A stretch of 57,470 nt of DNA from Porticoccaceae bacterium (GTDB lineage: Bacteria > Pseudomonadota > Gammaproteobacteria > Pseudomonadales > Porticoccaceae): NCBI GenBank assembly GCA_018663035.1, contig JABJEX010000042.1:1-57470 (forward strand), given 5' to 3'. The position numbers and the translations under genes are program-made. The notes below the pieces were generated by a model, which was given only the letters and a program-made list of their open reading frames with translations, was not told where the DNA came from and ran no database searches. Below are positions 1-10,369 of the stretch, piece by piece (positions within the stretch are counted from its first letter, which is position 1; the number at the start of each line of letters is the position of its first letter).

Positions 1-137
1 CAAAGGCGGCAGAGTAAAGCAATAAGCTTTCTGCGCAATGTGACAAATTGTCGCAGGGCAGCTTTGTTTTGGCTGGTTGAGCGAAACGGGTTACTATGGC
101 GGCCGACACCAAAATGGCTTGAAGAGTTAACAGCACT

Positions 138-503
138 ATGGAACCTCTATCCGACGATCTGCAAGAAAACCTCGACCGCCTCGTGGTAGAGTGCCTTGAA
201 AAGGGCTGTATCTGGGGGCTTCAGGATGCTCAGGGCGACTGGGCTCTGGTTAGCTCTGTTGATAACGAGAGCATAGACGTTATGCCATTTTGGTCCGACC
301 AGCGGCTTGCCGAGGCGCTCTGTGATGGCGACTGGGAGGTGTATCAGCCAGTAGCCGTAGAGATGGAAGAGTTTTTAGATGACTGGCTACCGGGGATGCA
401 CAGCGATGTGTTGATGGTTGGCGTCAACTGGAACCAGAATCTCGAGGGACAGGAAATGGAGCCTCTGGATTTACTGGAGGAGTTTGAGGCGGAGCTCGAC
501 TGA
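138..503 (+). CDS. DUF2750-like protein, function unknown
   Basis: A 121-residue acidic, soluble protein with no signal peptide or membrane segment. The pattern of a short helix, then GCIWGL and DWALV, then a PFWSDQRLAEAL segment resembles the small DUF2750 family, whose function is not known. The acidic tail (ELLEEFEAELD-like composition) leaves the protein strongly negative. The ATG lies 11 bases after a GAAGAG stretch, so the ribosome site is weak. A possible promoter (TTGGCT at 69-74, 17-base spacer, TACTAT at 92-97) lies upstream. It appears to be a single-gene unit. The family call is from memory of the pattern and is moderately sure; that the gene is real is more certain, given codon use like its neighbours. 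Confidence 0.7.
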   Translation: MEPLSDDLQENLDRLVVECLEKGCIWGLQDAQGDWALVSSVDNESIDVMPFWSDQRLAEALCDGDWEVYQPVAVEMEEFLDDWLPGMHSDVLMVGVNWNQNLEGQEMEPLDLLEEFEAELD

Positions 504-704
504 GCCAAGTCTCTTGGCAGCAGAACGCAACGCTACTGCACAGGAGCCTGCTCGCGTGATTTGCCGGCAGAGACTATGCAGTCTCTAGATGCCCAGACCA
601 CCTAAAACAACTATTGCATACTGAATAGAATGTTTTGCAAGCCCCTTGACCTTAGATATAAACCTATTACTATGCGCGGCTGATCTTCAGAATCCCTCAA
701 ATTT
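504..704 (+). promoter_or_regulatory. Intergenic region with sigma-70-like promoter for the DUF3581 gene
   Basis: TTGACC at 646-651, a 16-base spacer and TACTAT at 668-673 give a strong match to a sigma-70 promoter. Transcription would start about 25 bases before the ATG at 705. No clear Shine-Dalgarno sequence lies in the short leader. The remainder of the gap shows no gene. Confidence 0.6.
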
Positions 705-1406
705 ATGTTTCTCGATAGTTTTTATAATCAAAATGCCGCTGACTTGACCATTAGCGCAGAGCAGGGCAGTCGCTTTGCCAAGGCTGTGAGCAATGACTTT
801 AATCCGATTCACGACGCTGATAGCAAGCGCTTCTGTGTTCCCGGAGATCTGCTTTTTGCTATTTCGCTCCAGCGCTATGGCCTGAGTCAGGAGATGTCCT
901 TTACCTTTTCTGGGATGGTATCGGCGGATACAGGGCTTCTATTTCCCGAGGCTCCGGGGGAAGAATTCGAAATTATCGATGGTCGCAACAAATGTTATCT
1001 GCAGGTTCAGCGATCAACAGAGGCCGTCTTCGATCAGGATATGATCGAGCAGTTGGTGCGCAGCTATGTGCTATTTTCTGGCCAGAATTTCCCCTATATT
1101 CTGGTGCCACTGATGGCGCAACACAATGTGATGATCAACCCGGCCAGACCTTTGGCAATCTACCAGTCCATGTCTCTTCATCTCGATCGTCTCGATCTGA
1201 GTCAGCCCTCAGTGGAGCTTGCAGATACCCAGATGGTTGTCGATGGCAAGCGCGGTGACGTAGAGCTGCAGTTTCGCCTTATGGATGGTGGTAAGCTGGT
1301 TGGATGCGGGGTCAAGAAAATTATTCTCAGCGGCCTGCGGGAATACCAACAAGCCGCTGTAGATGGAATGATTGCCGACTATAAAGCTTGGCAGGCTAAA
1401 TTCTAA
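705..1406 (+). CDS. DUF3581 family protein
   Basis: A 233-residue cytoplasmic protein. The opening segment (FYNQNAADLTISAEQGSRFAK, then VSNDFNPIHD) and the central SADTGLLFP region look like the DUF3581 family found in marine and pseudomonad gammaproteobacteria. The phrase NDFNPIHD followed by VPGDLLFA resembles the hot-dog-fold MaoC type, where such an Asp-His pair handles acyl thioesters. A thioester-related role is therefore possible but only inferred. The gene converges on uvrA with a gap of 9 bases and no terminator between them. It has its own promoter (646-673). Confidence 0.7.
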   Translation: MFLDSFYNQNAADLTISAEQGSRFAKAVSNDFNPIHDADSKRFCVPGDLLFAISLQRYGLSQEMSFTFSGMVSADTGLLFPEAPGEEFEIIDGRNKCYLQVQRSTEAVFDQDMIEQLVRSYVLFSGQNFPYILVPLMAQHNVMINPARPLAIYQSMSLHLDRLDLSQPSVELADTQMVVDGKRGDVELQFRLMDGGKLVGCGVKKIILSGLREYQQAAVDGMIADYKAWQAKF

Positions 1407-1415
1407 GTCAGCCTG

Positions 1416-4238
1416 CTAGCGCGCCAAAATGTCTTTCAAAAAGCGCCCCGTATGGGAACCTTTTACTAGTGCAACCTCTTCCGGTGTGCCCTGTGCCACA
1501 ATCTGGCCGCCACCAGAACCACCCTCGGGCCCTAGGTCCACAATCCAGTCTGCGGTTTTTATCACATCCAGATTATGCTCGATCACTACTACGGTATTGC
1601 CGTGGTCTCTCAGTCGATGCAGTACGGCCAACAGCTGCTCAATATCGTGAAAGTGCAGGCCGGTCGTTGGTTCGTCAAGGATGTAAAGAGTCTTGCCAGT
1701 ATCTCTCTTTGAGAGTTCTTTCGACAACTTAACTCGCTGTGCTTCACCGCCAGACAGAGTGGTGGCAGATTGACCTAGGCTGATATACGACAGGCCAACA
1801 TCAATTAGGGTTTGCAATTTACGGGCAATAGCGGGAATGGCATCGAAGAATTCTCGGGCATCCTCGATGGTCATCTCTAACACCTGATGGATATTTTTGC
1901 CCTTAAAGTGAATATCCAGAGTCTCGCGGTTGTAGCGCATACCTTTGCATACATCACAGGGTACATAGACATCAGGCAAAAAGTGCATTTCTACCTTGGT
2001 TACGCCATCGCCCTGACAGGCTTCACAGCGACCACCTTTAACATTAAAGCTAAAGCGGCCAGGATTATAGCCTCGCGAGCGAGCTTCTTGGGTGCCGGCA
2101 AATAACTCGCGCACTGGCGTAAATATGCCGGTGTAAGTTGCTGGGTTGGAGCGCGGTGTGCGACCAATTGGACTCTGATTTATGTCGATGCATTTATCCA
2201 GATGGCTCAGCCCGGTGATCTCACTGTGGGCAGCGGGTTTCAAGGTGGTGGCCTTATTCAGTGCCACCGCTGCCGCTGGGTAAAGCGTTTCGTTAATCAG
2301 AGTGGATTTACCCGAGCCAGAAACCCCAGTGATGCATGTGAACACGCCCTGGGGAATTTCCAGATTAATGTTTTGAAGATTATTGGCAGAGGCACCGGTA
2401 ATTTTTAAGCTCTTGCCTTTACCGCTGTTGCGCTGCTCGGGCACCCTGATGCCCCGCTCGCCAGAGAGAAACTTGCCGGTAACCGAATTTTTATTCGCTT
2501 TGATCTGTTTTGCTGTGCCTTCTGCGACAACTTGGCCGCCGTGAATTCCAGCGCCAGGCCCTATATCGATAATATGATCGGCCGAGGCAATGGCGTCCTC
2601 ATCGTGCTCGACCACAATCACGGTATTACCCAGATCTCGCAGGCGAACCAATGTCTTGAGGAGTCGTTCATTATCACGCTGATGCAGGCCAATTGAGGGT
2701 TCGTCGAGGATATACATAACCCCGACAAGCCCCGCACCTATCTGGCTGGCTAACCTAATACGCTGAGCCTCCCCGCCAGAAAGGGTATCAGCGCTGCGAT
2801 TCAGTGACAGATAGTTAAGGCCCACGTCGACCAGGAAGTTAAAGCGCTGGCGAATTTCTTTGATAATCTTTTCGGCGATTTCTCCCTGGCGACCTGGTAG
2901 ATCCAATCCCTCAAAGTACTGGCTACAATCGCCCACGGGCATGCAGACTATGTCCTCAATTCGACGGTTATCAATAAATACATTGCGCGCCGATTTACGC
3001 AACCGAGTGCCCGAGCATTCCGGACAGTTGGACGTGGCCATATATTTTGTCAGCTCTTCACGCACCGAATTAGACTCTGTCTCTCGGTAGCGGCGCTCCA
3101 TATTATGGATAACCCCTTCAAACTTATGCTGGCGGCGAAATACTGTACCGCGGTCATTGACATAGTTAAAGGTGATCTCCTCATCATCACTACCGAATAG
3201 GATCTTCTGCTGATGCATGGGCGAGAGATCTTGCCAGGGTTGCTCTATATCAAAATCATAGTGATCGGCCAGGCTTGTGAGCATGTTGTAGTAGAACAGC
3301 GTGCGACGATCCCAGCCGCGAATAGCGCCCTCAGAAATCGAAGCCTCTGGGTGCTGAATCACCAAATCAATGTCAAAAAACTGATGTACGCCGAGACCGT
3401 CGCAGGTAGGGCAGGCGCCAGCCGGGTTATTGAATGAAAACAGTCGGGGCTCTAATTCATTGAGGCTGTAGTTACAGACAGGGCAGGCAAACTTAGCGCT
3501 AAAAATCTGGTCGGGCTGCTCGGCGTCCATATAGCTGATTGCCACTAAGCCTTCGGCGAGATTGAGGGCCGTCTCAAACGACTCGGCCAATCGCAGTCCA
3601 ATATCAGCTTTGACCTTAAAGCGGTCTACTACTACCTCAATGGTATGTTTTTTCTTTTTGTCCAGGGCAGGAGCCTCGTCCAGATCACAGACTAGACCAT
3701 CAATTCTGGCGCGAATAAAGCCCTGTCGGCGCAGGCTTTCAAACAGGTGGAGATGTTCGCCCTTGCGATCTTTAATAACAGGAGCCAATAGCATCAGTTT
3801 GGTGCCCTCGGGCAGCGCCAGAACCTGATCCACCATCTGGCTAACCGTCTGAGCATTGAGAGGCTGGCCGTGGTCCGGACATCGTGGTTCGCCGGCACGA
3901 GCAAATAGCAGGCGCAGATAGTCATAAATTTCGGTGATGGTACCCACGGTGGATCGGGGGTTGTGCGAGGTGGACTTCTGCTCGATGGAAATTGCAGGTG
4001 ATAAACCCTCAACATGGTCTACGTCGGGCTTTTCCATCATCGATAAAAACTGTCGAGCATAGGTACTTAAAGACTCGACATAGCGACGCTGCCCTTCTGC
4101 ATACAGGGTGTCAAAGGCCAGTGATGATTTTCCAGAGCCAGACAGGCCAGTGATAACAATTAACTTGTCTCTGGGTATATCGAGGTCGATGTTTTTAAGG
4201 TTGTGGGTGCGTGCGCCGCGGACCTGAATGGTATCCAT
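1416..4238 (-). CDS. uvrA: UvrA, excinuclease ABC subunit A
   Basis: Damage-recognition ATPase of nucleotide excision repair. It loads UvrB on distorted DNA and acts in the cytoplasm on the chromosome. The 940 residues match the family length. Two ABC modules are visible: Walker [10 protein letters not shown] at 31-39 and GVSGSGKST near 640. The signature LSGGEAQR occurs twice (near 488 and 830). Zinc-binding CxxC pairs occur near 250-280 (CPVC ... CPTC) and near 740-767 (CEAC ... CDVC). The start ATG at 4238 gives the canonical [14 protein letters not shown] opening. It diverges from the MFS-ssb pair, as in pseudomonads. A TATAAT-type promoter is present (4296-4325), but no CTG-N10-CAG LexA site was found by eye in the intergenic region. 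Confidence 0.97.
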   Translation of the reverse strand: MDTIQVRGARTHNLKNIDLDIPRDKLIVITGLSGSGKSSLAFDTLYAEGQRRYVESLSTYARQFLSMMEKPDVDHVEGLSPAISIEQKSTSHNPRSTVGTITEIYDYLRLLFARAGEPRCPDHGQPLNAQTVSQMVDQVLALPEGTKLMLLAPVIKDRKGEHLHLFESLRRQGFIRARIDGLVCDLDEAPALDKKKKHTIEVVVDRFKVKADIGLRLAESFETALNLAEGLVAISYMDAEQPDQIFSAKFACPVCNYSLNELEPRLFSFNNPAGACPTCDGLGVHQFFDIDLVIQHPEASISEGAIRGWDRRTLFYYNMLTSLADHYDFDIEQPWQDLSPMHQQKILFGSDDEEITFNYVNDRGTVFRRQHKFEGVIHNMERRYRETESNSVREELTKYMATSNCPECSGTRLRKSARNVFIDNRRIEDIVCMPVGDCSQYFEGLDLPGRQGEIAEKIIKEIRQRFNFLVDVGLNYLSLNRSADTLSGGEAQRIRLASQIGAGLVGVMYILDEPSIGLHQRDNERLLKTLVRLRDLGNTVIVVEHDEDAIASADHIIDIGPGAGIHGGQVVAEGTAKQIKANKNSVTGKFLSGERGIRVPEQRNSGKGKSLKITGASANNLQNINLEIPQGVFTCITGVSGSGKSTLINETLYPAAAVALNKATTLKPAAHSEITGLSHLDKCIDINQSPIGRTPRSNPATYTGIFTPVRELFAGTQEARSRGYNPGRFSFNVKGGRCEACQGDGVTKVEMHFLPDVYVPCDVCKGMRYNRETLDIHFKGKNIHQVLEMTIEDAREFFDAIPAIARKLQTLIDVGLSYISLGQSATTLSGGEAQRVKLSKELSKRDTGKTLYILDEPTTGLHFHDIEQLLAVLHRLRDHGNTVVVIEHNLDVIKTADWIVDLGPEGGSGGGQIVAQGTPEEVALVKGSHTGRFLKDILAR

Positions 4239-4295
4239 GAATGCTTCTTATATCAGTTGAGTTAGGGTCTGGTTAAGGGCCGGGTTAAACAGTCA

Positions 4296-4325
4296 ATTAT
4301 AGGGCTCAGGCCCGCATTTCGGCAA
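4296..4325 (-). promoter_or_regulatory. Probable uvrA promoter
   Basis: On the minus strand TTGCCG (4325-4320) and a perfect TATAAT (4301-4296) are separated by 18 bases, placing the transcript start about 50 bases before the uvrA ATG. The -35 is weak and the -10 is perfect. Confidence 0.5.
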
Positions 4326-4466
4326 AGTGAATTTGCTAACGCTCCTTTAGTACGGTTTAAAACAGGCCCTAGACCCTATTTAAAAAATATTGCTGATAAA
4401 TATTCTCGCCACTGGTTTGCGCTGTTAAGATACTGAATCAAACAATAGACCCTATTTGAAAACACC

Positions 4467-5840
4467 TTGACTGAAACTGCTCATTCCTCGACGCCATTTT
4501 CAACTGTAGAGCGACGTGCGACGGCCTCTCTGGCCAGTCTGTACGGCTTTAGAATGCTCGGGTTGTTTATGGTATTGCCGGTTCTGGCCCTATACATGGA
4601 CGACTATGCAGATGCCAGTCCGCTAATGTTAGGGCTTACTCTGGGGGCTTATGGGTTAACACAGGCTCTGTTGCAAATACCCCTGGGTCTGCTGTCGGAT
4701 CGCATTGGTCGTCGGCCGGTCATTATTGGCGGTCTTGCTCTGTTTGTGGTCGGTAGTTTGGTCGCGGCCTCTGCGGATACCATGGCTGAGCTTATTCTGG
4801 GGCGCGCATTACAGGGTATGGGTGCCATTGCCAGTACCCTGATGGCTATGGTGACAGACCTGACTTCGGAAGAGAATCGCACCAAAGCTATGGCTGCCAT
4901 CGGCGGCAGTATTGGCCTAGCCTTTATGCTGGCAATGATCGCAGGGCCGCTAATTGCAGGCTATGCAGGTCTATCTGGCATATTTTGGGTCACTGCTGTG
5001 CTTGGGCTTGCTGGCATGGTCATTTTTGTGGCGCTGGTGCCCAAGGTCACTGTGGTACAAAAAAACCGCGAGACGCTCGCAGATCTCAGTCAGATCGCAA
5101 TATTGCTAAAAAACCCGACTCTGATGCGCCTCAATCTAGGTATTTTTGCGCTGCATCTTGCCCTGATGGCCGCCTTTGTGGTGATTCCTAATATTCTTAC
5201 CCAGGAGCTAGGTATTGCCTCAGAGAATCTGTGGTGGGTTTATTTGGCGCTATTGGGCGGCGGGTTTGTCGCCATGGTGCCGGCAATGATTCTTGGAGAG
5301 CGTTTCGGCAAGCAGAAACTGAGTTTTGTCACAGCGGTGGGCTTATTGGCTATTGCTATGCTGGTGTTGGGGCAGGAGCGCGGGGCTGTGCTAACGCCCC
5401 TAATGTTACTCGTGTTTTTTGCTGCGTTTAATTTACTTGAGGCCTCGCTGCCATCCTGGTTGAGTAAAGCCTGCCCGGTGGGCAATCGCGGCACCGCCAT
5501 GGGTATTTATTCCAGCAGCCAATTTTTTGGCGCCTTCGTGGGTGGCACTTTAGGCGGCTGGAGTCTGCAGCACTACGGCATCGATGGTTTATTTTTGATC
5601 TTGGCTGGACTGTTGGCAATCTGGTGGGTTTTGGCTCTGGGCTTACAGGCGCCGAGACCGCTGCAGACATTGGTGTTGCAGGTTGGTGATGCAGATCATC
5701 AGGATTTTGCAAAAATAATTTCAAATATAACTGGCGTAGAAGATATACTCCTTCTCAAAGGCGAGCAGTTGGCCTATGTCAAAGTTGATAAGAAAACGGT
5801 CGACATGCCAAGCTTGAAACCGTACTTTAACCGAATTTAA
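4467..5840 (+). CDS. MFS transporter of the YajR type with C-terminal cytoplasmic domain
   Basis: An inner-membrane secondary transporter of 457 residues, close to E. coli YajR. About 12 hydrophobic segments fill residues 25-385. The MFS signature motif A (GLLSDRIGRRPVI) sits between helices 2 and 3. Residues about 395-457 form a small soluble tail (DHQDFAKIISNITGVEDI...) resembling the ferredoxin-like YAM domain of YajR. The substrate is unknown. The start is a TTG at 4467 without a strong ribosome site; no better in-frame ATG precedes the first helix, so the exact start is uncertain. It lies just upstream of ssb (24-base gap), the same arrangement as in pseudomonads, and probably shares a transcript with it. 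Confidence 0.88.
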   Translation: MTETAHSSTPFSTVERRATASLASLYGFRMLGLFMVLPVLALYMDDYADASPLMLGLTLGAYGLTQALLQIPLGLLSDRIGRRPVIIGGLALFVVGSLVAASADTMAELILGRALQGMGAIASTLMAMVTDLTSEENRTKAMAAIGGSIGLAFMLAMIAGPLIAGYAGLSGIFWVTAVLGLAGMVIFVALVPKVTVVQKNRETLADLSQIAILLKNPTLMRLNLGIFALHLALMAAFVVIPNILTQELGIASENLWWVYLALLGGGFVAMVPAMILGERFGKQKLSFVTAVGLLAIAMLVLGQERGAVLTPLMLLVFFAAFNLLEASLPSWLSKACPVGNRGTAMGIYSSSQFFGAFVGGTLGGWSLQHYGIDGLFLILAGLLAIWWVLALGLQAPRPLQTLVLQVGDADHQDFAKIISNITGVEDILLLKGEQLAYVKVDKKTVDMPSLKPYFNRI

Positions 5841-5864
5841 ACAGGCACAGAACAGGGGAAAAAC

Positions 5865-6347
5865 ATGGCACGCGGAGTCAATAAAGTCATCATTGTGGGC
5901 AACTGTGGACAGGATCCGGAAACGCGATTTTTGCCTTCTGGCGGTGCTGTAACCAACCTTAGTCTGGCTACTTCAGAAACATGGAAAGATAAAAATACTG
6001 GCCAGCAACAGGAACGTACTGAATGGCATCGCGTGGTATTTTTTAATCGTCTTGCAGAGATTGCAGGCGAATATGTTAAGAAGGGTTCAAAGCTCTATAT
6101 TGAGGGTTCATTGCGTACCCGCAAATGGCAGGCTCAGGATGGCCAAGACCGGTATACCACCGAGATCGTCGGCAGCGAAATGCAGATGCTAGACAGTCGT
6201 GGTGGCCAGCAGGGCGACTATGATCAGGGCGGTTATCAACCTCAGAGCGCACCCCCGCAGCAGCAGAGCGCGCCTCAGCAGCAAGCCCCAAGCCAGCAGC
6301 AAGCACCTCAGGGAATGGATTCTTTTGACGACGATATCCCTTTTTAG
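5865..6347 (+). CDS. ssb: Single-stranded DNA-binding protein
   Basis: Coats single-stranded DNA during replication, repair and recombination and recruits partner proteins. In 160 residues the OB fold occupies about 1-110 ([17 protein letters not shown] opening, then [14 protein letters not shown]). A flexible linker rich in Gln, Pro and Gly covers 115-150. The acidic tip DSFDDDIPF binds partners such as helicases and polymerase subunits. Start and end both match the family. A strong ribosome site (CAGGGGAA) precedes the ATG. uvrA lies across the divergent MFS gene, a standard linkage. No LexA-type site was seen upstream. Confidence 0.97.
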   Translation: MARGVNKVIIVGNCGQDPETRFLPSGGAVTNLSLATSETWKDKNTGQQQERTEWHRVVFFNRLAEIAGEYVKKGSKLYIEGSLRTRKWQAQDGQDRYTTEIVGSEMQMLDSRGGQQGDYDQGGYQPQSAPPQQQSAPQQQAPSQQQAPQGMDSFDDDIPF

Positions 6348-6386
6348 GTCTAGTTGGTCGGCTCAGTAGTATCAGACTGGGTATCC

Positions 6387-6419
6387 TATAAATTTGGGAC
6401 TGCTGTCTGCAGCAGTCTC
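6387..6419 (+). promoter_or_regulatory. TATAAA box followed by a hairpin ahead of the peroxiredoxin gene
   Basis: TATAAA at 6387-6392 has no good -35 partner. Eight perfect base pairs (6398-6405 with 6410-6417, loop TCTG) extend to ten with a G-T pair. No T run follows on the plus strand, so this is not a classical terminator. It may be an ssb transcript end or a 5-prime leader hairpin of the next gene. Confidence 0.35.
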
Positions 6420-6450
6420 GCATCAAAAAATTATTGATTATGAGGTTGTT

Positions 6451-6927
6451 ATGAGTATTCAAGTTGGCGACAAAATTCCGGCGGGTATGTTTTCTGTTAT
6501 GGGCGCTGAAGGCCCGACAGGTATCAGCACGGCTGATATCTTTGATGGCAAGAAAGTCGTTCTTTTTGCCGTTCCCGGTGCATTTACCCCGACCTGCTCG
6601 GCGGCTCATCTACCTGGGTTTGTGGTGCACGTTGATGAGATTAAGACCAGGGGTGTCGATACCGTTGCCTGTATGTCAGTGAATGATGTCTTTGTTATGC
6701 ACGCCTGGGGTCAGTCGGCCAATGCAGAGCATCTGATGATGCTAGCTGATGGCAATGCTGACTTTACCAAGGCTCTGGGCCTTGAATTAGACGGTACAGG
6801 ATTCGGTATGGGTACCCGCAGCCAGCGCTTTGCAATGATTGTTGAGGATGGCGTGGTCAGCCTCTTGAATGTCGATGCCGGTGCGCTGGAAAGCTCCAGT
6901 GCCGAGGCTATTTTAGCTGCGCTGTAA
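6451..6927 (+). CDS. Peroxiredoxin, Prx5-like
   Basis: A thiol peroxidase of 158 residues that reduces hydrogen and organic peroxides in the cytoplasm. The peroxidatic cysteine is Cys49 in the PGAFTPTCS motif, with the supporting Thr/Pro and a downstream Arg (SQRFAMIV). A second cysteine, Cys74 (TVACMSVND), is the usual one in bacterial members. The start chosen is ATG 6451, preceded by GAGG with a 5-base spacing. It gives the family opening MSIQVGDKIPAG, whereas the upstream extension to 6394 would add an unrelated leader. Linkage to ssb suggests only a housekeeping neighbourhood. The reductant (glutathione/glutaredoxin or thioredoxin) cannot be told from the sequence. Confidence 0.92.
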   Translation: MSIQVGDKIPAGMFSVMGAEGPTGISTADIFDGKKVVLFAVPGAFTPTCSAAHLPGFVVHVDEIKTRGVDTVACMSVNDVFVMHAWGQSANAEHLMMLADGNADFTKALGLELDGTGFGMGTRSQRFAMIVEDGVVSLLNVDAGALESSSAEAILAAL

Positions 6928-7171
6928 ATTACCGATTGTCACTAGAAGTCCGGGAGCTGCCTGTGGTGGCTCCCTGCAACAATCCCTGTTAAAGCGTTTA
7001 GCTTTACCCCTTGGCTGTAGGTCTTAGCCATCACTCACTTCCCTCCAGTACAGATTAAAACTTAGCTCTGAGCCGCTGTTGCAGAAAGCTGCTTCCCCGA
7101 ACTGATTTCAGAGATTGCCCCAGTTATGGCTTTTGTGCCAGTATTGGCGCACTTATAATTTGGAGCCGGCC

Positions 7172-9019
7172 ATGACCCATCCTGTCAAGAATTCGTTATC
7201 TTTTTATCCTCTACTTGGAATAGTTTTGCTGCTGTGCAGCCTGATGAAAACAACGCCTGTAGCGGCGGCACTGACGGATTATCAACAGCGCTTAGATACA
7301 GTGGCGGCTAATCAGGGGTTTGCAAATCAGGACCAAAGACTGACTGCTCTGATGGATATTATTTACGAATATCAGGTTACCGAATATCCAGAGTACGCAA
7401 CCTGGCTGGGCTACCCAGGGCAGGATGATCGCTGGACCGATTCCTCTCAGACAGCCATAGATAGGCGGAAGGGCGAAACCCGAAGTATCCTGGGTGTGCT
7501 TGAGAGTATTTCAAAGGCATCCCTGAGTAAGACTGCCCAGCTGGACTATCAACTTATTCACAAAGAGCTGACGGCGGCCATTGTGTCACAGTCCTACGCA
7601 GATGACCTGATGCCAATTAATCAGATGGGCGGTGTGCAACAGGATATAGCCTCAATGATTGCAATGATGCCTCATCGCTCCGAGGCCCAATATGAAAATA
7701 TTGTTTCACGCCTCGAGAGTGCCGGCACTTTAATTGAACAGAACATCGCCATACTTAGGAGCGGGCTAGAGCAGGGCATGACGCCACCGGCCATTACTCT
7801 GCGTGACGTGCCCCAGCAAATTTTAAACCAGCTCTATGATGACCCCATGGACAGCCCGTTGCTCGCTGCCTTTAAACAGTTCCCCGAGGCTCTGTCGGAA
7901 GATCAGCAGAGGCAGCTGCGACAGCGAGCTGTGGCAGCCTACAGCACCGGCATTGTCCCGGCTTATCGTCAACTGCTTGATTTTATGCGCGAGCGATACA
8001 TCCCCAATGCAGTGCAAACTGTAGGTCTCTCTAATCTACCCAATGGGCAGGCCTGGTATGCGCATAGGGCCGAGCAGTCCACCACGACTAACCTGAGCCC
8101 AGAGCAGATACATAAGCTAGGGCTTAGTGAGGTAAAACGCATCAGGTCAGCCATGGAAGATATTATTCGTGCCTCTGGTTTCAAAGGTGACTTTGAGGCC
8201 TTTACCCATTTCCTGCGCACTGATCAGCAGTTTTACTTTACTTCCAAGCAGGATCTCTTGCGCGAGTACCGCGATATCGCCAAGCGTGCCGACGCCCAGT
8301 TACCGCCATTATTTGGCAAGCTGCCCAGGCTCCCCTATGGCGTAGAGCCGATCCCCGGCTATGCAGAAAAGTCGCAGACAACGGCTTATTACAGACCGGG
8401 AGCCCAGTCAGTAGGGCGGGCAGGAATATTTTTTGCCAATACCTACGCCCTTGAGACCAGACCTAAGTGGGAGATGGAAGCTCTCACACTGCATGAAGCC
8501 ATGCCCGGCCACCATTTGCAGATTGCCCTTGCGCAGGAGCAGGACGATCTTCACAGCTGGCGGCGGGATATGTATAACGTGACTGCGTTTGTCGAGGGCT
8601 GGGGGCTGTATTCTGAGAGTTTGGGGGAGGAGATGGGCTTCTACAAAGATCCCTACAGCAAATTCGGTCAGCTTACCTATGAGATGTGGCGGGCCGTGAG
8701 ACTGGTGGTAGATACAGGTATGCACTCACTGGGCTGGAGTCGGCAGCGAGCTATAGATTTCTTTATCGCTAATAGCGCCAAATCCGAGCACGATATCACC
8801 GTCGAAATTGACCGTTATATCGTCTGGCCAGGTCAGGCTTTGGCCTACAAAATGGGAGAGTTAAAGATCAAAGAGCTGCGCGCCTTTGCCACAGCAGAAC
8901 TTGGCGATGCGTTTGATATCCGTGCATTTCACGACTTGGTTCTGGAGGCCGGGCCTATACCGCTAGATATTCTTGAGCAGCGTGTTAGAGACTGGGTGGT
9001 ATTCACTGCGGGCGCGTAG
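7172..9019 (+). CDS. DUF885 family exported protein, putative metallopeptidase-like
   Basis: A 615-residue protein with an N-terminal hydrophobic signal (about residues 12-31, ending in an Ala-rich stretch), so probably periplasmic. The hallmark of DUF885 is visible at residues 441-448 (HEAMPGHH), a zinc-ligand-like motif, followed by a conserved FVEGWGLYSE segment that may supply a further acidic ligand. Members are thought to be peptidases, but no substrate is established. The start ATG 7172 follows TGGAGCC at good spacing and gives a proper signal peptide. An upstream in-frame ATG at 7115 would place 19 extra residues ahead of the signal and is less likely. A bidirectional terminator follows the gene. 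Confidence 0.87.
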   Translation: MTHPVKNSLSFYPLLGIVLLLCSLMKTTPVAAALTDYQQRLDTVAANQGFANQDQRLTALMDIIYEYQVTEYPEYATWLGYPGQDDRWTDSSQTAIDRRKGETRSILGVLESISKASLSKTAQLDYQLIHKELTAAIVSQSYADDLMPINQMGGVQQDIASMIAMMPHRSEAQYENIVSRLESAGTLIEQNIAILRSGLEQGMTPPAITLRDVPQQILNQLYDDPMDSPLLAAFKQFPEALSEDQQRQLRQRAVAAYSTGIVPAYRQLLDFMRERYIPNAVQTVGLSNLPNGQAWYAHRAEQSTTTNLSPEQIHKLGLSEVKRIRSAMEDIIRASGFKGDFEAFTHFLRTDQQFYFTSKQDLLREYRDIAKRADAQLPPLFGKLPRLPYGVEPIPGYAEKSQTTAYYRPGAQSVGRAGIFFANTYALETRPKWEMEALTLHEAMPGHHLQIALAQEQDDLHSWRRDMYNVTAFVEGWGLYSESLGEEMGFYKDPYSKFGQLTYEMWRAVRLVVDTGMHSLGWSRQRAIDFFIANSAKSEHDITVEIDRYIVWPGQALAYKMGELKIKELRAFATAELGDAFDIRAFHDLVLEAGPIPLDILEQRVRDWVVFTAGA

Positions 9020-9042
9020 AGCTCAGCAGGTAAAACCAGCAG

Positions 9043-9078
9043 CAAAAAAAAGGCGGTCACCTGAGGTGCCGCCTTTTT
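9043..9078. terminator. Bidirectional Rho-independent terminator
   Basis: AAAGGCGG pairs with CCGCCTTT around an inner CACCT/AGGTG helix, with an A run on the left and a T run on the right. It serves both the DUF885 gene (+) and fabB (-), which converge here. Confidence 0.9.
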
Positions 9079-9118
9079 CAATGCTTAATCTGATAGCCAC
9101 CGGAGCTGGCAGATTCAA

Positions 9119-10333
9119 TTAGCCTTTGTAGCGCTCCATTACCAAGGTTGCGTTGGTGCCGCCAAAGCCGAAGCTGTTGCTCATTACACGATCTAACTGC
9201 TTATCTTTGGTTTGCAGCAGAATCGGCAGGCCAGCCGCATGTTCGTCGAGATTGTCGATATTTGCAGAGCCGGCGACAAACCCACCTTGCATCATTAGCA
9301 GGCAGTAAATCGCTTCATGCACACCTGCTGCGCCAAGGCTGTGGCCTGAGAGCGACTTGGTAGAGCTAATGTCTGGGCAGTTGTCGCCAAAAGTATTGCG
9401 AATAGCGCCCAGTTCGGCAATATCACCCACAGGGGTGCTGGTGCCATGGGTATTGATATAGTCGATTGGGCCTGAAGCCGATTCCATCGCCATTTTCATG
9501 CAGCGCTCTGCACCTTCACCGGATGGGGCGACCATGTCAGCACCATCTGATGTGGCACCATAGCCGGTCACTTCACAGATAATATTGGCACCGCGCGCCA
9601 GCGCATGCTCGAGTTCTTCGACGATTACGGTCCCTGCGCCTAGGCCTGGAGCAAAGCCGTCACGATCAGCGTCATAGGCCCTTGAAGCAACTTCCGGTGT
9701 ATCATTGAATTTGCTGGTCAGTGCGCCCATGGCGTCGAACATACCTGCCATAGACCAGTGCATATCGTCGGAACCACCGGCAAGCAGGATATCCTGTTTG
9801 CCCAGTTGAATTAATTCTACGGCATGACCAATACAGTGCGCACTAGTGGCGCAGGCCGAGGCCAGGCTGTAATTGACGCCTTTGACTTTAAACGGCGTCG
9901 CCACGTTGGCAGAAACGGCGCTGGCCATAATCTGAGTGACTCGGTAGGGGCCGGCACGCTTGATGCCGCGCTCACGCATTACGTCGATGCTCTCTACAAA
10001 CATTTCTCCAGACACGCCACCAGAACCCATCACAATGCCAGTGCGAGGATTGGAAACCATCTCAGGTGTCAGTCCCGCATCTGCAATGGCGCGGTCTGTT
10101 GCTATGTAGGCGTAAGCCGAGGAAGGGCCCATAAAACGCAGGATTTTGCGATCAATATGATCTTTGGGGTCAATATCCAAGACGGCGCCAACATTGCAGC
10201 GCAATCCCATTTCTGCAAAGTCTTCACGACGACGGATTCCGGAAATTCCTTCTCTTAAAGACTTAGTTACGGTCGCTCTGTCGTTGCCCAAGCAGGAAAC
10301 AATACCAAGACCGGTAATAACTGCGCGTCTCAT
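9119..10333 (-). CDS. fabB: 3-oxoacyl-ACP synthase I, FabB
   Basis: Condensing enzyme of type II fatty-acid synthesis. It elongates the cis-3-decenoyl-ACP made by FabA, and so is needed for unsaturated fatty acids. The 404 residues match FabB. The catalytic triad is visible: Cys161 (SACATSAH), His296 (NTHGTSTP) and His331 ([10 protein letters not shown]), with Lys326 just before the second histidine. It sits 36 bases downstream of fabA in the same direction, which is the usual fabAB operon. Its 3-prime end faces the bidirectional terminator at 9043-9078. Confidence 0.97.
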   Translation of the reverse strand: MRRAVITGLGIVSCLGNDRATVTKSLREGISGIRRREDFAEMGLRCNVGAVLDIDPKDHIDRKILRFMGPSSAYAYIATDRAIADAGLTPEMVSNPRTGIVMGSGGVSGEMFVESIDVMRERGIKRAGPYRVTQIMASAVSANVATPFKVKGVNYSLASACATSAHCIGHAVELIQLGKQDILLAGGSDDMHWSMAGMFDAMGALTSKFNDTPEVASRAYDADRDGFAPGLGAGTVIVEELEHALARGANIICEVTGYGATSDGADMVAPSGEGAERCMKMAMESASGPIDYINTHGTSTPVGDIAELGAIRNTFGDNCPDISSTKSLSGHSLGAAGVHEAIYCLLMMQGGFVAGSANIDNLDEHAAGLPILLQTKDKQLDRVMSNSFGFGGTNATLVMERYKG

Positions 10334-10369
10334 GGGTAATCCTCTTACTATTCGTTGGTTGTGATCAAA

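Noticed and set aside
4431-4446. CTG-N10-TAG as a LexA site
   Set aside because: Only one half matches; the second half lacks CAG and the inner bases do not fit the consensus.
6951-6974. GGGAGC/GCTCCC hairpin after the peroxiredoxin gene as a terminator
   Set aside because: The stem is short and no T run follows, so termination cannot be claimed.
7115-7171. Longer start for the DUF885 gene
   Set aside because: It would place 19 unrelated residues before a clear signal peptide; ATG 7172 has a better ribosome site.
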